Source: Rhabdothermincola sediminis
GTDB taxonomy: Bacteria > Actinomycetota > Acidimicrobiia > Acidimicrobiales > Acidimicrobilacustridaceae
Reading direction: 5' to 3'
DNA length: 64,000 nt
Assembly: GCF_014805525.1 (NCBI RefSeq)
Contig: NZ_JACFSZ010000006.1
Location: 62,001 to 126,000, forward strand
Shown here: positions 7,968 to 16,939 of the stretch, piece by piece
Layout: each line of letters opens with the position of its first letter
Position numbering within the stretch: position 1 is the first letter of the stretch
Program-made: the position numbers and the translations under genes
The notes under the pieces: model-generated
What the model saw: the letters and a program-made list of their open reading frames with translations, nothing else
What the model was told of the DNA's origin: nothing
Database searches by the model: none

Positions 7968-9172
7968 TGGAGGCCTCGCCGGCACGGGACCGCCGCCGCG
8001 TCGCGGTCACCGGCGTCGGGGTCGTCTCGCCGTGCGGTATCGGCGCCGAGGCCTTCTGGGCCGGCCTGCTCGGCCCGCCGCCGGAAGGCGAGCGCCGGGT
8101 GTACGACTTCGACCCCGCCCGGTACTTCGACAACCCCAAGGAGGCTCGGCGCACCGACCGGTTCACCCAGTTCGCGCTGGCCGCCGCAGCAGAAGCGCTC
8201 GAACAGTCCGGCCAGCCCGAGGCTGCGCCCCTCCGGCGAGGAGTCTGGGTCGGCACCGGCGTCGGGGGGCTCATCACGGTGGAGGACCAGGTGGTCGTCC
8301 GTCATGAGAAGGGCGCGCGGCGGGTGTCCCCGTTCCTCGTGCCGATGATGATGGCGAACGCCGCAGCCGCGGCCATCTCGATGCGCTATGGCTGGCAGGG
8401 CCCGTGCGAGACCACGGTCACCGCGTGCGCTGCCGGGACCCACTCGATCGCGAACGGCGCCCGCCTCATCAGCAGCGGGCGCTGCGACGCGGTGATCGCC
8501 GGCAGCAGTGAAGCGGCGATGACCGCCACCGGCATCGCCGGGTTCACGAACATGACGGCGCTGTCGAGCTCCGGCGTGTCACGCCCCTTCGACCGCGACC
8601 GGGACGGGTTCGTGATGGCCGAGGGCGGCGCGGTGCTCGTGCTCGAGGAATGGGAGTCAGCGCAACGCCGGGGCGCCACCATCCTGGCGGAGGTGCTCGG
8701 CAGCGCCAGCACCGCGGACGCCCATCACATCACGGCGCCCTCCCCGGACGGGAGCGGCGCCATCGCCTGCATGCAGCTGGCCTTGGAGGATGCCGGGGTC
8801 GATCCGTCCGACGTCCGCCACGTGAACGCCCACGGCACCTCCACCCCGCTGAACGACGCGGCCGAGGCCGAGGCCATCGCCAAGCTATTCGGCACCCCGG
8901 GCCCGCCGATCACCTCCATCAAGGGCGTCACCGGTCACTCGCTCGGGGCGGCAGGTGCGCTGGAGGCCGTCTCGGTGGTCCTGTCGATGGTGAAGGGGCT
9001 GCTACCGCCCACCGCCGGCTACGAGCACCCCGACCCGGAGCTGCCCCCCATCGACGTCGTCCACGGCGAGCCCCGCCCGTGGCAGCCCGGACCGACCTTG
9101 TCGAACAGCTTCGGCTTCGGCGGCCACAACGGCTGCCTGGTGTTCGGGCCGCCTGATCGCCCTCAGGGCTGA
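7967..9172 (+). CDS. fabF: 3-oxoacyl-ACP synthase II
   Basis: A 401-residue elongating condensing enzyme. The FabF triad is Cys154 (TVTACAAGTHS), His289 (NAHGTSTPLND) and His324 (KGVTGHSLGAAG). Cys-His-His distinguishes it from FabH. The ATG at 7967 overlaps the acpP stop (TGATG), which fixes the start, and the frame from there begins EASPARDRRRVAVTGVG. It is the last gene of the fab operon. Its 3' end overlaps the convergent ogt gene by ten bases. Confidence 0.95.
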   Translation: MEASPARDRRRVAVTGVGVVSPCGIGAEAFWAGLLGPPPEGERRVYDFDPARYFDNPKEARRTDRFTQFALAAAAEALEQSGQPEAAPLRRGVWVGTGVGGLITVEDQVVVRHEKGARRVSPFLVPMMMANAAAAAISMRYGWQGPCETTVTACAAGTHSIANGARLISSGRCDAVIAGSSEAAMTATGIAGFTNMTALSSSGVSRPFDRDRDGFVMAEGGAVLVLEEWESAQRRGATILAEVLGSASTADAHHITAPSPDGSGAIACMQLALEDAGVDPSDVRHVNAHGTSTPLNDAAEAEAIAKLFGTPGPPITSIKGVTGHSLGAAGALEAVSVVLSMVKGLLPPTAGYEHPDPELPPIDVVHGEPRPWQPGPTLSNSFGFGGHNGCLVFGPPDRPQG

Positions 9173-9657
9173 TCGCTCGGGCTTCGCCCCGACAGGTAGC
9201 CCTCAAGGCTCAGCAGCCAGACCTTCTTGCGCGGGTCGTCCCCGTAGTTGCCGAGCACGCCCCCGCTCCGGATGACCCGGTGGCAGGGAACCACGACGGC
9301 CAGCGGGTTGGTGGCCATCGCCGATCCCACCGCCCGAGCGGCGCCGGGACGGCCGGCCCGCGAGGCCAGCTCACCGTAGGTGACCACCTCGCCGTAGGGC
9401 ACCGAGACCAGCTCGGTGAGCACGGCCCGGCGGAAGCCGGTCATGGCCGGCCAATCCAGCGGCACGGTGAAGGAGCTGCGCTCCCCCGCGAAGTACTCCT
9501 GCAGCTCGCGCTCGGCGAGGGCGAGCTGGTGAGCGGCGGTGGGCGACCCGTTCCGGCCACCCCGACCACCGCCGAAGGTGACCGAGCGCAGGCCTGAATC
9601 GGTGGCCTCGAGGGTCAGCGGGCCGATGGGGGTCGAGATCGTGGAGACGGCGCGCAC
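9163..9657 (-). CDS. ogt: methylated-DNA--protein-cysteine methyltransferase
   Basis: This 164-residue protein removes alkyl groups from O6 of guanine by transferring them to its own cysteine. The acceptor site VVVPCHRVI is intact, with the downstream GGVLGNYG that normally follows it, and the helix-turn-helix region (PYGEVVTYGELASRAG) precedes it. The N-terminal half (TPIGPLTLEATDSGLRSVTF) is the usual Ogt/AGT ribonuclease-like domain. The GTG at 9657 stands 6 bases after TACCGT (9664-9669), so a leaderless message is likely. Its 3' end runs ten bases into fabF. Confidence 0.95.
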   Translation of the reverse strand: MRAVSTISTPIGPLTLEATDSGLRSVTFGGGRGGRNGSPTAAHQLALAERELQEYFAGERSSFTVPLDWPAMTGFRRAVLTELVSVPYGEVVTYGELASRAGRPGAARAVGSAMATNPLAVVVPCHRVIRSGGVLGNYGDDPRKKVWLLSLEGYLSGRSPSDQP

Positions 9658-9663
9658 GCTGGC

Positions 9664-9669
9664 ACGGTA
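9664..9669 (-). promoter_or_regulatory. predicted -10 (TACCGT) of ogt
   Basis: 6 bases before the GTG start of ogt, no Shine-Dalgarno. Confidence 0.5.
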
Positions 9670-9684
9670 GCCTGGTGGGCCGTC

Positions 9685-10113
9685 TCAGGCGTCGACGAGC
9701 ACGAAGAGCAGGTCCGCCTCACACGCCGTAGCCCCGCCGACCGATGCCCGCCCGTGGCCCTTGCCCGCCCGGGCGGACATCCGGCCGAGCTCCACCTCCA
9801 GCTCCAGCACCTCGCCGGGCGTGGCCTGGCGCCGGAAGCGCACCCCGTCGACCCCACCGAACAGCGGGAGCTTGCCGGTGTGATCGTCGCCGGCCAGCAC
9901 CGCGTAGGCCCCCAGCTGGGCGATGGCCTCCACCATCAACACGCCGGGCAGCGTCGGTCGCCCCGGGAAGTGGCCGGCGAAGAACCACTCCTCGCCGGTG
10001 AGGCGCCAGCTCCCCGCGGCGCGGACACCCGGCTCCAGGGAGACCACCTCGTCCAGGAACAGGAATGGAGGCCGGTGAGGCAGGACGTCGATCGGGGCCG
10101 GGTGGGTGGCCAT
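9685..10113 (-). CDS. fabZ: 3-hydroxyacyl-ACP dehydratase (FabZ-type hotdog)
   Basis: The 142-residue hotdog-fold protein dehydrates 3-hydroxyacyl-ACP in fatty-acid elongation. It shows the FabZ pattern: [17 protein letters not shown] at the N-terminus, then [20 protein letters not shown] with the catalytic His and Glu. The start is the ATG at 10113, which overlaps the bcp stop (TGATG), so it is translated with bcp. The fab operon lies on the opposite strand about 500 bases away, so the elongation cycle is nearly complete here. No enoyl-ACP reductase is seen. Confidence 0.9.
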   Translation of the reverse strand: MATHPAPIDVLPHRPPFLFLDEVVSLEPGVRAAGSWRLTGEEWFFAGHFPGRPTLPGVLMVEAIAQLGAYAVLAGDDHTGKLPLFGGVDGVRFRRQATPGEVLELEVELGRMSARAGKGHGRASVGGATACEADLLFVLVDA

Positions 10114-10577
10114 CACCCGGCCGCGAGCGCCTGGGTCAGCCGCACGGGCGTGTCCTTGGGACTGATCTTGTACCAGGCCTCGGCGATCCGACCCGACTCG
10201 TCGATCAGGAACGCCGAGCGGATGATCCCGAGATACTTCTTGCCGTACATGCTCTTCTCGCCCCACACGCCGTAGCGCTCGGCCACTGCGTGGTCGGTGT
10301 CGGCGAGCAGCGGGAACCCCAGCGAGTACTTCTCGTCGAACTTCTTCTGGCGCGCCGGCTCGTCGGGGCTGATGCCGACGATAGCGGTGTCGCCGATGTC
10401 ACCGGCGACGTCCCGCAGGCCGCACGACTGGGCCGTGCATCCCGGGGTGTCGGCCTTCGGGTAGAAGTACACGAGGACCTTGCGTCCCTTGAAGTCCGAC
10501 AGCTTGACCTTGTTGCCGTGCTGGTCGACCAGCGTGAAGGCAGGGGCCTTGTCCCCGGGTGCGAGATGCGTGCTCAT
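10113..10577 (-). CDS. bcp: thiol peroxidase / peroxiredoxin (Bcp family)
   Basis: A 154-residue peroxiredoxin that reduces hydroperoxides with electrons from thioredoxin or a similar donor. The peroxidatic Cys is in YPKADTPGCTAQ and a second Cys five residues later (SCGLRD) is the usual resolving Cys of the Bcp/PrxQ type. The ATG at 10577 stands 6 bases after TAGGTT (10584-10589) with no Shine-Dalgarno. It is the first gene of a two-gene unit with fabZ; the pairing of a peroxidase with a fatty-acid gene has no obvious reason. Confidence 0.93.
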   Translation of the reverse strand: MSTHLAPGDKAPAFTLVDQHGNKVKLSDFKGRKVLVYFYPKADTPGCTAQSCGLRDVAGDIGDTAIVGISPDEPARQKKFDEKYSLGFPLLADTDHAVAERYGVWGEKSMYGKKYLGIIRSAFLIDESGRIAEAWYKISPKDTPVRLTQALAAG

Positions 10578-10583
10578 GGCCCG

Positions 10584-10589
10584 AACCTA
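10584..10589 (-). promoter_or_regulatory. predicted -10 (TAGGTT) of bcp-fabZ
   Basis: 6 bases before the bcp ATG. Confidence 0.45.
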
Positions 10590-10629
10590 GCGCCCGGGCG
10601 TCATCGACCCGAGATGCGCGCCCCGCAGG

Positions 10630-10666
10630 CGCCTGTGGGGAGCGCCCGGTGGGCTCCCCACAGGCG
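10630..10666 (-). terminator. strong GC hairpin after hup
   Basis: Perfect 14-bp stem CGCCTGTGGGGAGC / GCTCCCCACAGGCG with a 9-base loop, 15 bases past the hup stop. There is no U tract, so it would be a U-less terminator or a 3'-end stabiliser. Confidence 0.55.
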
Positions 10667-10681
10667 GACGATCCTGCGCTG

Positions 10682-10978
10682 TCAGGCCGGGGCGGGCACC
10701 TCCCCCTTTGCCACCTTCTTCAGGGTCGCGCCCGCGCTGACCTTCACGGCCTTGCTGGCAGGGACGTTGATGGTCTCGCCGGTCTGGGGGTTCCGGCCGG
10801 TCCGAGCGGCGCGCTGCACCTGCTCGAAGGACAGGAATCCGGGCAACGAAAGCTTCTCGCCACCCTTGGCGACGACCTGCTGCACGACCTCCTCGAACCC
10901 CTTCAGGGTCTTCTCGACGTCGCTCTTGGAGACGCCGGTTCGCTCGGCGATCTGGGCGACCAACTCCGCTTTGGTCAT
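10682..10978 (-). CDS. hup: HU-family DNA-binding protein
   Basis: The 98-residue nucleoid protein bends and compacts DNA as a dimer. It starts TKAELVAQIAERTGVSKSDV and carries the HU beta-arm signature GRNPQTGETI with the expected Pro at the arm tip. It lacks the Lys- and Ala-rich C-terminal tail of mycobacterial HupB, ending instead KVAKGEVPAPA. The start at 10978 is fixed by an excellent ribosome site, GAGGAGG, 6 bases before the ATG. This is one of the few genes here with a classical leader, fitting high expression. Confidence 0.96.
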   Translation of the reverse strand: MTKAELVAQIAERTGVSKSDVEKTLKGFEEVVQQVVAKGGEKLSLPGFLSFEQVQRAARTGRNPQTGETINVPASKAVKVSAGATLKKVAKGEVPAPA

Positions 10979-11082
10979 GATGATCCTCCTCATGGCCCGG
11001 CACCGCCGGCGGCGCCGGCAGGGGTGGAACCGGGCTGTTCGAGTCCGCTTCACGGGCCCCACCCGGAGACCAGCATGACCAA

Positions 11083-11126
11083 CTCCGAGCCGCGAACGGT
11101 GGATTTCCGCCGTTCGCGGCTCGGAG
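11083..11126 (-). terminator. 17-bp hairpin after glbO
   Basis: Perfect inverted repeat CTCCGAGCCGCGAACGG / CCGTTCGCGGCTCGGAG with a 10-base loop, starting three bases past the glbO stop codon. Only a weak TTGG follows on the minus strand, so it is a U-poor terminator candidate. It also separates glbO from hup. Confidence 0.6.
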
Positions 11127-11129
11127 GGC

Positions 11130-11519
11130 TCACCCGGCGTGGTTGATCAGGTGGCGGGCCGCTCGCCGGAAGTAGTCGAGCACCAGCGCCTCGTCGTCGG
11201 GATCGAGCCCACCGTCGCGCACCGCCGACTCCATGTGCAGGTACCACGCGGCCGCCTCCACCGGGCCGATGGCGAAGGGCGCGTGGCGCATGCGCAGTCG
11301 CGGGTGGCCCCGCTGCTGGCTGTAGGTGGCGGGACCGCCCCAGTACTGGACCAGGAATGCCGCCAGGTGCTCCCGTGACTCCCGCAGGTCCTCGGGGTAG
11401 AGCGGACGCAGGACCGGATCGGTCGCCACCCCGCCGTAGAACCGCTCCACCAGCGCCTCGAACCAGGCTCGGCCCCCCACCCGCTCGTACAGGCTCCCGG
11501 CGACGAACTCCTCGCTCAC
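11130..11519 (-). CDS. glbO: group II truncated hemoglobin
   Basis: The 129-residue 2-over-2 globin binds heme and oxygen. Recognisable features are the B-helix SLYERVGG...FEALVERFY with TyrB10, the LRPLYPEDL segment, and QYWGGPATYSQQRGHPRLRMRHAPF, a hallmark of group II (HbO) proteins that contains the proximal-His region. AAWYLHM holds the TrpG8 typical of groups II and III. The GTG at 11519 is 8 bases after TACCGT, part of an element shared with divergent accD. A 17-bp hairpin follows the stop. In Mycobacterium, GlbO associates with membranes and aids respiration; here that is only a possibility. Confidence 0.93.
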   Translation of the reverse strand: MSEEFVAGSLYERVGGRAWFEALVERFYGGVATDPVLRPLYPEDLRESREHLAAFLVQYWGGPATYSQQRGHPRLRMRHAPFAIGPVEAAAWYLHMESAVRDGGLDPDDEALVLDYFRRAARHLINHAG

Positions 11520-11527
11520 GGGCGCGC

Positions 11528-11537
11528 ACGGTAGCGT
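11528..11537. promoter_or_regulatory. shared bidirectional -10 of glbO and the carboxylase operon
   Basis: ACGGTAGCGT reads TACCGT on the minus strand (8 bases before glbO GTG) and TAGCGT on the plus strand (8 bases before the carboxylase beta ATG). Both use the same central TA. Confidence 0.55.
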
Positions 11538-11545
11538 GCCGGCCG

Positions 11546-13144
11546 ATGGGGGCCTCACCACCGACCACGATCGACCCGCGGTCGGAGGCGTTCCGCGCCA
11601 ACCGGGAGGCGATGATGGCCCTGCTCGACGAGGTACGCGCCGCCGAGGCCCGGGTGCTCGCCGGCGGCGGCGATCGCTACGTCCGGCGCCACCGCCAACG
11701 GGGCAAGTTGCTCGTGCGAGAGCGCATCGACCTGCTCGTGGACCGCGACAGCCCGTTCCTGGAGCTCTCCGCGCTGGCCGGCTGGGGCACCGACGACCCG
11801 CTCGGCGGGGCGATGGTCACCGGCATCGGGCAGATCGCCGGGGTCGAGTGTGTGATCAGCGCCAACGACCCGACGGTGAAGGGAGGCACCTCCTCCCCCA
11901 CGACCATCGCCAAGTCCCTGCGGGCTCAGGAGATCGCGCTCCGCAACCGCCTGCCGGTGGTCAACCTGACCGAGTCCGGTGGCGCCGACCTCCCCAAGCA
12001 GGCCGACGTGTTCGTCCCGGGCGGCGCCACCTTCAAGAACCTCACCCGCCTGTCGGCCGCCGGCATCCCGACCGTCACCCTGGTGTTCGGCTCGTCGACG
12101 GCCGGTGGGGCCTACGTGCCGGGCATGAGCGACTACACGGTGTTCGTGGAGGGGGGCGCCAAGGTGTTCCTGGGCGGCCCTCCCCTGGTGAAGATGGCCA
12201 TCGACGAGGACGCCGACGAGGAGCAGCTCGGCGGCGCCGAGATGCACGCCCGGGTCTCCGGCCTCGCCGACTTCCTGGCCGCGAACGAGCACGACGCCCT
12301 CCGCCTGGGCCGCACGATCGTTCGACGGTTGGGCTGGCGGAAGGCTGGTCCCCCACCGAGGGGTCCGGGCGCGCCGCCGCGCCTGGACCCCGAGGAGCTG
12401 CTGGGGGTCGCGCCGGCCGACGTGCGGATCCCCTTCGACGCCCGGGAGGTGCTCTGGCGGGTGGTCGACGACAGCAACTTCGACGAGTTCAAACCGCTCT
12501 ACGGGAGCCAGCTCGTGTGTGGCTGGGCCGAGCTGTGGGGCTACCCCATCGGCATCCTGGCCAACAACGGGATCTTGTTCTCCGAGGAATCGCAGAAGGG
12601 TGCGCAGTTCATCCAGCTGTGCAACCGCAGCGACACCCCGCTGCTGTTCGTGCAGAACGTCACCGGGTTCATGGTGGGCACCCGCTACGAGCGAGGCGGG
12701 ATCATCAAGCACGGCTCGATGCTCATCAACGCGGTCTCCAACTCCCGGGTCCCCCACCTCACCCTGATGATCGGGGCCTCCTACGGCGCCGGCAACTACG
12801 GGATGTCCGGCCGGGCGTACGACCCCCGGTTCGTGTTCAGCTGGCCCAACCACCGCAGCGCGGTGATGGGCCCGAAGCAGCTCGCGGGGGTGATGTCGAT
12901 CGTCCAGCGGGCCGCGGCCACTCGGGCCGGGCGGGACTACGACGAGGACGCCGACCGCACGATGCGGGCGGCGATCGAAGACCAGATCGAGCGGGAGTCG
13001 ACCGCCCTGTTCGCCACGGGTCGCCTGTGGGACGACGGCATCATCGACCCCCGCGACACCCGCACCGTCCTGGGCATCGCCCTGTCCGTCACCCACTCCG
13101 CTCCCGTGCAGGGCGCGGAGGCCTTCGGCGTGTTCCGGATGTGA
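11546..13144 (+). CDS. acyl-CoA carboxylase, carboxyltransferase (beta) subunit
   Basis: A 532-residue crotonase-fold carboxyltransferase. It begins ASPPTTIDPRSEAFRANREAM, as methylcrotonyl-, geranyl- and propionyl-CoA carboxylase beta chains do. It has the paired oxyanion segments SGGADLPKQADVF...GSSTAGGAYVPGMSDY in the N-domain and NVTGFMVGTRYERGGIIKHG and GASYGAGNYGMSGRAYDPRF in the C-domain. The last two resemble MccB and AtuC more than AccD of fatty-acid synthesis. It is followed after one base by the biotin-carrying alpha subunit. The AtuA neighbour favours a branched or unsaturated acyl-CoA substrate, which is inference. The start ATG is 8 bases after TAGCGT. Confidence 0.92.
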   Translation: MGASPPTTIDPRSEAFRANREAMMALLDEVRAAEARVLAGGGDRYVRRHRQRGKLLVRERIDLLVDRDSPFLELSALAGWGTDDPLGGAMVTGIGQIAGVECVISANDPTVKGGTSSPTTIAKSLRAQEIALRNRLPVVNLTESGGADLPKQADVFVPGGATFKNLTRLSAAGIPTVTLVFGSSTAGGAYVPGMSDYTVFVEGGAKVFLGGPPLVKMAIDEDADEEQLGGAEMHARVSGLADFLAANEHDALRLGRTIVRRLGWRKAGPPPRGPGAPPRLDPEELLGVAPADVRIPFDAREVLWRVVDDSNFDEFKPLYGSQLVCGWAELWGYPIGILANNGILFSEESQKGAQFIQLCNRSDTPLLFVQNVTGFMVGTRYERGGIIKHGSMLINAVSNSRVPHLTLMIGASYGAGNYGMSGRAYDPRFVFSWPNHRSAVMGPKQLAGVMSIVQRAAATRAGRDYDEDADRTMRAAIEDQIERESTALFATGRLWDDGIIDPRDTRTVLGIALSVTHSAPVQGAEAFGVFRM

Positions 13145-13145
13145 G

Positions 13146-15125
13146 ATGAGCCGCATCGACACCCTGCTGATCGCCAACCGGGGCGAGATCGCCGTGCGCA
13201 TCATCCGCGCCGCCCGGCGCCTGGGCATGCGCACCGTGGCCGTGTACGCCGAGCCGGACCGCGACGCCCTCCACGTCCGTGCCGCCGACGTGGCCGTCCC
13301 CCTCGGAGGCTCCTCGGCCGCCGAGTCCTACCTGGACGTCCGCAAGATCGTGGCCGCGGCCGAGCGCACCGGCGCCGGCGCGGTGCACCCCGGCTACGGG
13401 TTCCTGGCCGAGAGCGCGCCGGCCGCGGCCGCGGTCGAGGCGGCCGGCCTCACCTGGGTCGGCCCCCACGTCGAGGCCATCCGGCTGATGGGAGACAAGC
13501 TGGAGGCCAAGCGGGTGGCTGCCGGCGTCGGGGTCCCCACGCTTCCGAGCGCCGCGCTCACCGGCGACACCCCGTTCGTGCTCCACGAGCAGGCCGCGGC
13601 GGTCGGCTACCCGCTGCTGGTCAAGGCGGCCGCCGGCGGAGGGGGCAAAGGCATGCGGCTGGTCGAGACCCAGGACGGGCTGGCCGGCGCGGTGGCGACG
13701 GCCCGCCGGGAAGCACAGGCCTCGTTCGCCGACCCGCGGGTGTTCGCGGAGCGGTGGCTGGTCGGCCCGCGGCACATCGAGGTGCAGGTGGTCGCCGATC
13801 GCCACGGCCACATCACCCACCTGGGTGAACGCGAGTGCTCGATCCAGCGCCGGCACCAGAAGCTCATCGAGGAGGCACCCTCCCCCGCGGTCGACCCGGC
13901 CCTGCGCCGACGCCTGGGGGAGGCCGCGTGCGCGCTGGCCCGGGCCATCGGCTACGACAGCGTGGGCACCGTCGAGCTGCTCGTGGACCCCGACACCGGC
14001 GAGTTCTTCTTCCTGGAGATGAACACCCGCCTCCAGGTCGAGCACCCCGTCACCGAGGAGGTCACCGGCGTCGACCTGGTCGCCCTCCAGCTCCGGGTGG
14101 CCGAGGGTGAACCGGTGGTCCGCGATCTGTCGGACGCCGCCGCCGAGGGGCACGCCATCGAGGCCCGGCTGTACGCCGAGCGGCCGGGAGCGGGCTGGCT
14201 GCCCGCCTTCGGGACCCTCCATCGCTTCCGCTGTCCGGATGAGCTGGTCCGCTGCGATGCCGGCGTCGACGACGGGAGCGAGATCAGCACGTTCTACGAC
14301 CCCCTGCTGGCAAAGGTGATCGCGCACGGCACGACCCGCGACGAGGCGATCGGCCGGCTGGTGCGGGCGTTGACCACCATGCAGATCCACGGGGTGGAGA
14401 CCAACCGCGACCACCTCGTGGCGGTGCTCGAGGACGCCGACTTCCGCGCCGGGCGGACCCCGATCTCCTACGTCGAGGATCACCCGTTGCTGCTCGATGC
14501 GTCACCCGGGCAGTCGGTGCGCACCGCTCACGCCATCGCCGCCGCCCTGGTCGGGCGCCACCGGAGGCGGCTGGCGGACGAGCACTGGCGGCACGCCCCC
14601 GGGGGCTGGCGCAACGTCGACCGCGACCACCATGAGGTGGTGGCGTTCGACACCGGCGGGGCCACCCTCGAGGTCACCTACCGGGTGGGTGCCGACGGGT
14701 CCTTCGCCGCCACGGTCGGCGACGAGACCCTCGAGGGGCGGCTCCTCGAGATCAGCCCGGACCGAGCTCGGCTGGAGATCGGTGCGGTGATGGTCTCCTG
14801 TGCCGTCAACCAGGTGGGCGCCCGGATCTGGGTCAACTCCGCGGCCGGCCAGACGGAGCTGCGCGAGCTCTCCCGGTTCCCCGAGCGGCGCGCCGCCTCG
14901 GCCGCCTCCGGTCCCACCGCTCCCGTCCCCGGTCGGGTGGTGCGGGTGGAGGTGGAGGTCGGCTCGAGGGTGACCGCCGGCCAGACGCTGGTGGTCCTCG
15001 AGGCCATGAAGGTGGAGCACCGCATCGCCGCGGCAGCCGATGGGCGGGTGGCCGAGATCCTGGTGGGCGAGGGAGCCAACGTCGATGCCCACCAGCTCCT
15101 GGTGCGAGTGGAGGAGCAGCCATGA
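13146..15125 (+). CDS. acyl-CoA carboxylase alpha subunit (biotin carboxylase plus biotin carrier)
   Basis: The 659-residue protein carboxylates its own biotin using ATP and bicarbonate. The biotin carboxylase domain spans about residues 1-450: LLIANRGEIAVRIIRAARRL, the ATP loop KAAAGGGGKGMRLV, and EMNTRLQVEHPVTE. A linker beta-domain follows, then the biotinyl domain with VLEAMKVEH, where Lys622 is the attachment site. Length and layout match MccA, AtuF and AccA3-like subunits. It lies one base after the beta subunit and overlaps the AtuA-like gene by four bases, so the three are translated together. Confidence 0.94.
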   Translation: MSRIDTLLIANRGEIAVRIIRAARRLGMRTVAVYAEPDRDALHVRAADVAVPLGGSSAAESYLDVRKIVAAAERTGAGAVHPGYGFLAESAPAAAAVEAAGLTWVGPHVEAIRLMGDKLEAKRVAAGVGVPTLPSAALTGDTPFVLHEQAAAVGYPLLVKAAAGGGGKGMRLVETQDGLAGAVATARREAQASFADPRVFAERWLVGPRHIEVQVVADRHGHITHLGERECSIQRRHQKLIEEAPSPAVDPALRRRLGEAACALARAIGYDSVGTVELLVDPDTGEFFFLEMNTRLQVEHPVTEEVTGVDLVALQLRVAEGEPVVRDLSDAAAEGHAIEARLYAERPGAGWLPAFGTLHRFRCPDELVRCDAGVDDGSEISTFYDPLLAKVIAHGTTRDEAIGRLVRALTTMQIHGVETNRDHLVAVLEDADFRAGRTPISYVEDHPLLLDASPGQSVRTAHAIAAALVGRHRRRLADEHWRHAPGGWRNVDRDHHEVVAFDTGGATLEVTYRVGADGSFAATVGDETLEGRLLEISPDRARLEIGAVMVSCAVNQVGARIWVNSAAGQTELRELSRFPERRAASAASGPTAPVPGRVVRVEVEVGSRVTAGQTLVVLEAMKVEHRIAAAADGRVAEILVGEGANVDAHQLLVRVEEQP

Positions 15126-16939
15126 CCGCAGGATCCGATGCCCCGCCCCGGGAGCCGCTCCGGGTCGCCAACTGCAGCGGCTTCTACGGCGATCGCCTCT
15201 CCGCTGCCCGAGAGATGGTCGACGGCGGCCCGATCGACGTGCTCACGGGTGACTGGCTGGCGGAGCTCACGATGCTCATCCTGGCCAAGGACCGACTCAA
15301 GGACCCGGACCGGGGCTTCGCCGGGACCTTCCTCACCCAGCTCGAGGAGGTGCTCGGCACCTGCCTCGACCGCGGTATTCGGGTGGTCACCAACGCCGGT
15401 GGCCTCAACCCGGCCGGCTGCGCGGGCGCGGTCGAGCAGCTCGCAGCCCGGCTGGGGCTGGCGCCCAAGGTGGCCTACGTCGAAGGTGACGACCTCATGG
15501 GACGGCTCGGCGAGCTGCGAGCCGCAGGCATCGACCTCGCCAACCTCGACACGGGCGAGACCCTCGACGAGGTCGGGGCCGAGCCCATCACCGCCAACGC
15601 CTACCTCGGTGGGTTCGGCATCGCCGAGGCCTTGACCAGAGGTGCCGACGTGGTGGTGACCGGCCGGGTCACCGACGCGGCCCTCGTCGTCGGGCCCGCC
15701 GCCGCGCACTTCGGCTGGTCCCGCACGGACTGGGACCCCTTGGCCGGCGCCGTGGTGGCCGGGCACGTCATCGAGTGCGGCGCGCAGTGCACCGGTGGGA
15801 ACTACGCGTTCTTCCAGGAGGTGCCGGGCATCGAACGCTGCGGCTTCCCCATCGCGGAGGTCCACCGGGACGGCTCCAGCGTCATCACCAAGCACCCCGG
15901 CACCGGTGGGCTGGTGTCGGTGGGCACGGTCACCGCCCAGCTCCTCTACGAGATCCAGGGGGTCCTCTACGACAACCCCGACGTGGTGACGCGCTTCGAC
16001 ACCATCAGGCTGGAGCAGGAGGGCCCGGACCGGGTGCGTATCTCAGGGGTGCGCGGGCTGCCCGCGCCGGCCCACACCAAGGTGGCGATCAACTACCTCG
16101 GCGGTCACCGCAACACCATGACCTTCGTGCTGACCGGCCTCGACATCGAGGAGAAGGCCGCCGTCGCGGAGCGCACCCTCTGGTCGCTCATCCCCGGCGG
16201 CAAGGCGTCCTTCGACGCCGTCGACGTGCGGCTGGTGCGCACCGACCGGCCCGACCCGCGAACCAACGAGGACGCGCTCGCCCAGCTCCGGATCACCGTC
16301 ATCGACCGCGACCCGGCGAAGGTGGGCCGCGCCTTCTCCAACAAGGTGATCGAGATGGTGCTGGCCAGTTACCCCGGTCTGTTCACCACCAGCCCGCCGT
16401 CGGAGGCCACCAGCTTCGGCGTCTACTGGCCCGCGCTGGTGCCCGCCGACCTACCCCGACACGAGGTGGTCGTGGAGGGCGAGCGGATCAGGATCGACCC
16501 GGTCCGCCCGGACCACCGACCAGCGAGCCCGCCGCCGGTGCTGGACGGCGATTCCGGGCTCGCACCGCCACCGCTGACACTGAGCGGCGAGACGGTGCGC
16601 GCGCCACTCGGGTTGGTCGCCGGTGCGCGCTCGGGAGACAAGGGCGGCAACGCCAACATCGGTGTCTGGGCTCGCCACCCCGACGCATGGCCCTGGTTGA
16701 CCCGCACGTTGACCGTCGACGCGCTGCGGGAGCTGATGCCCGCCGAGACCGACGGGCTGGAAGTCGAGCGGGCCGAGCTGCCGAACCTGTATGCGCTGAA
16801 CTTCGTGATCCGAGGTCTGCTGGGACGCGGGGTCGCCGCCTCGACCCGTACCGATCCCCAGGCGAAGGGGCTCGGCGAGTACCTGCGGGCCAAGCTGCTC
16901 GACATCCCCATCGAGCTGCTGCCCAGCGAGGCCCGCTGA
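15122..16939 (+). CDS. AtuA-like acyclic terpene utilisation protein (DUF1446)
   Basis: A 605-residue protein with the DUF1446/AtuA N-terminal domain (VANCSGFYGDRLSAAREMV; TNAGGLNPAGCAGAV; YVEGDDLMGRL; VVTGRVTDAALVVGPA) and the AtuA C-terminal domain (GARSGDKGGNANIGVWARHP). In Pseudomonas, AtuA is required for growth on citronellol and geraniol and clusters with geranyl-CoA carboxylase, but its reaction is not settled. The same company (carboxylase beta and alpha before, acyl-CoA dehydrogenase after) recurs here. The ATG overlaps the alpha-subunit stop. A 12-bp hairpin begins at its own stop codon. Confidence 0.88.
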   Translation: MTAGSDAPPREPLRVANCSGFYGDRLSAAREMVDGGPIDVLTGDWLAELTMLILAKDRLKDPDRGFAGTFLTQLEEVLGTCLDRGIRVVTNAGGLNPAGCAGAVEQLAARLGLAPKVAYVEGDDLMGRLGELRAAGIDLANLDTGETLDEVGAEPITANAYLGGFGIAEALTRGADVVVTGRVTDAALVVGPAAAHFGWSRTDWDPLAGAVVAGHVIECGAQCTGGNYAFFQEVPGIERCGFPIAEVHRDGSSVITKHPGTGGLVSVGTVTAQLLYEIQGVLYDNPDVVTRFDTIRLEQEGPDRVRISGVRGLPAPAHTKVAINYLGGHRNTMTFVLTGLDIEEKAAVAERTLWSLIPGGKASFDAVDVRLVRTDRPDPRTNEDALAQLRITVIDRDPAKVGRAFSNKVIEMVLASYPGLFTTSPPSEATSFGVYWPALVPADLPRHEVVVEGERIRIDPVRPDHRPASPPPVLDGDSGLAPPPLTLSGETVRAPLGLVAGARSGDKGGNANIGVWARHPDAWPWLTRTLTVDALRELMPAETDGLEVERAELPNLYALNFVIRGLLGRGVAASTRTDPQAKGLGEYLRAKLLDIPIELLPSEAR

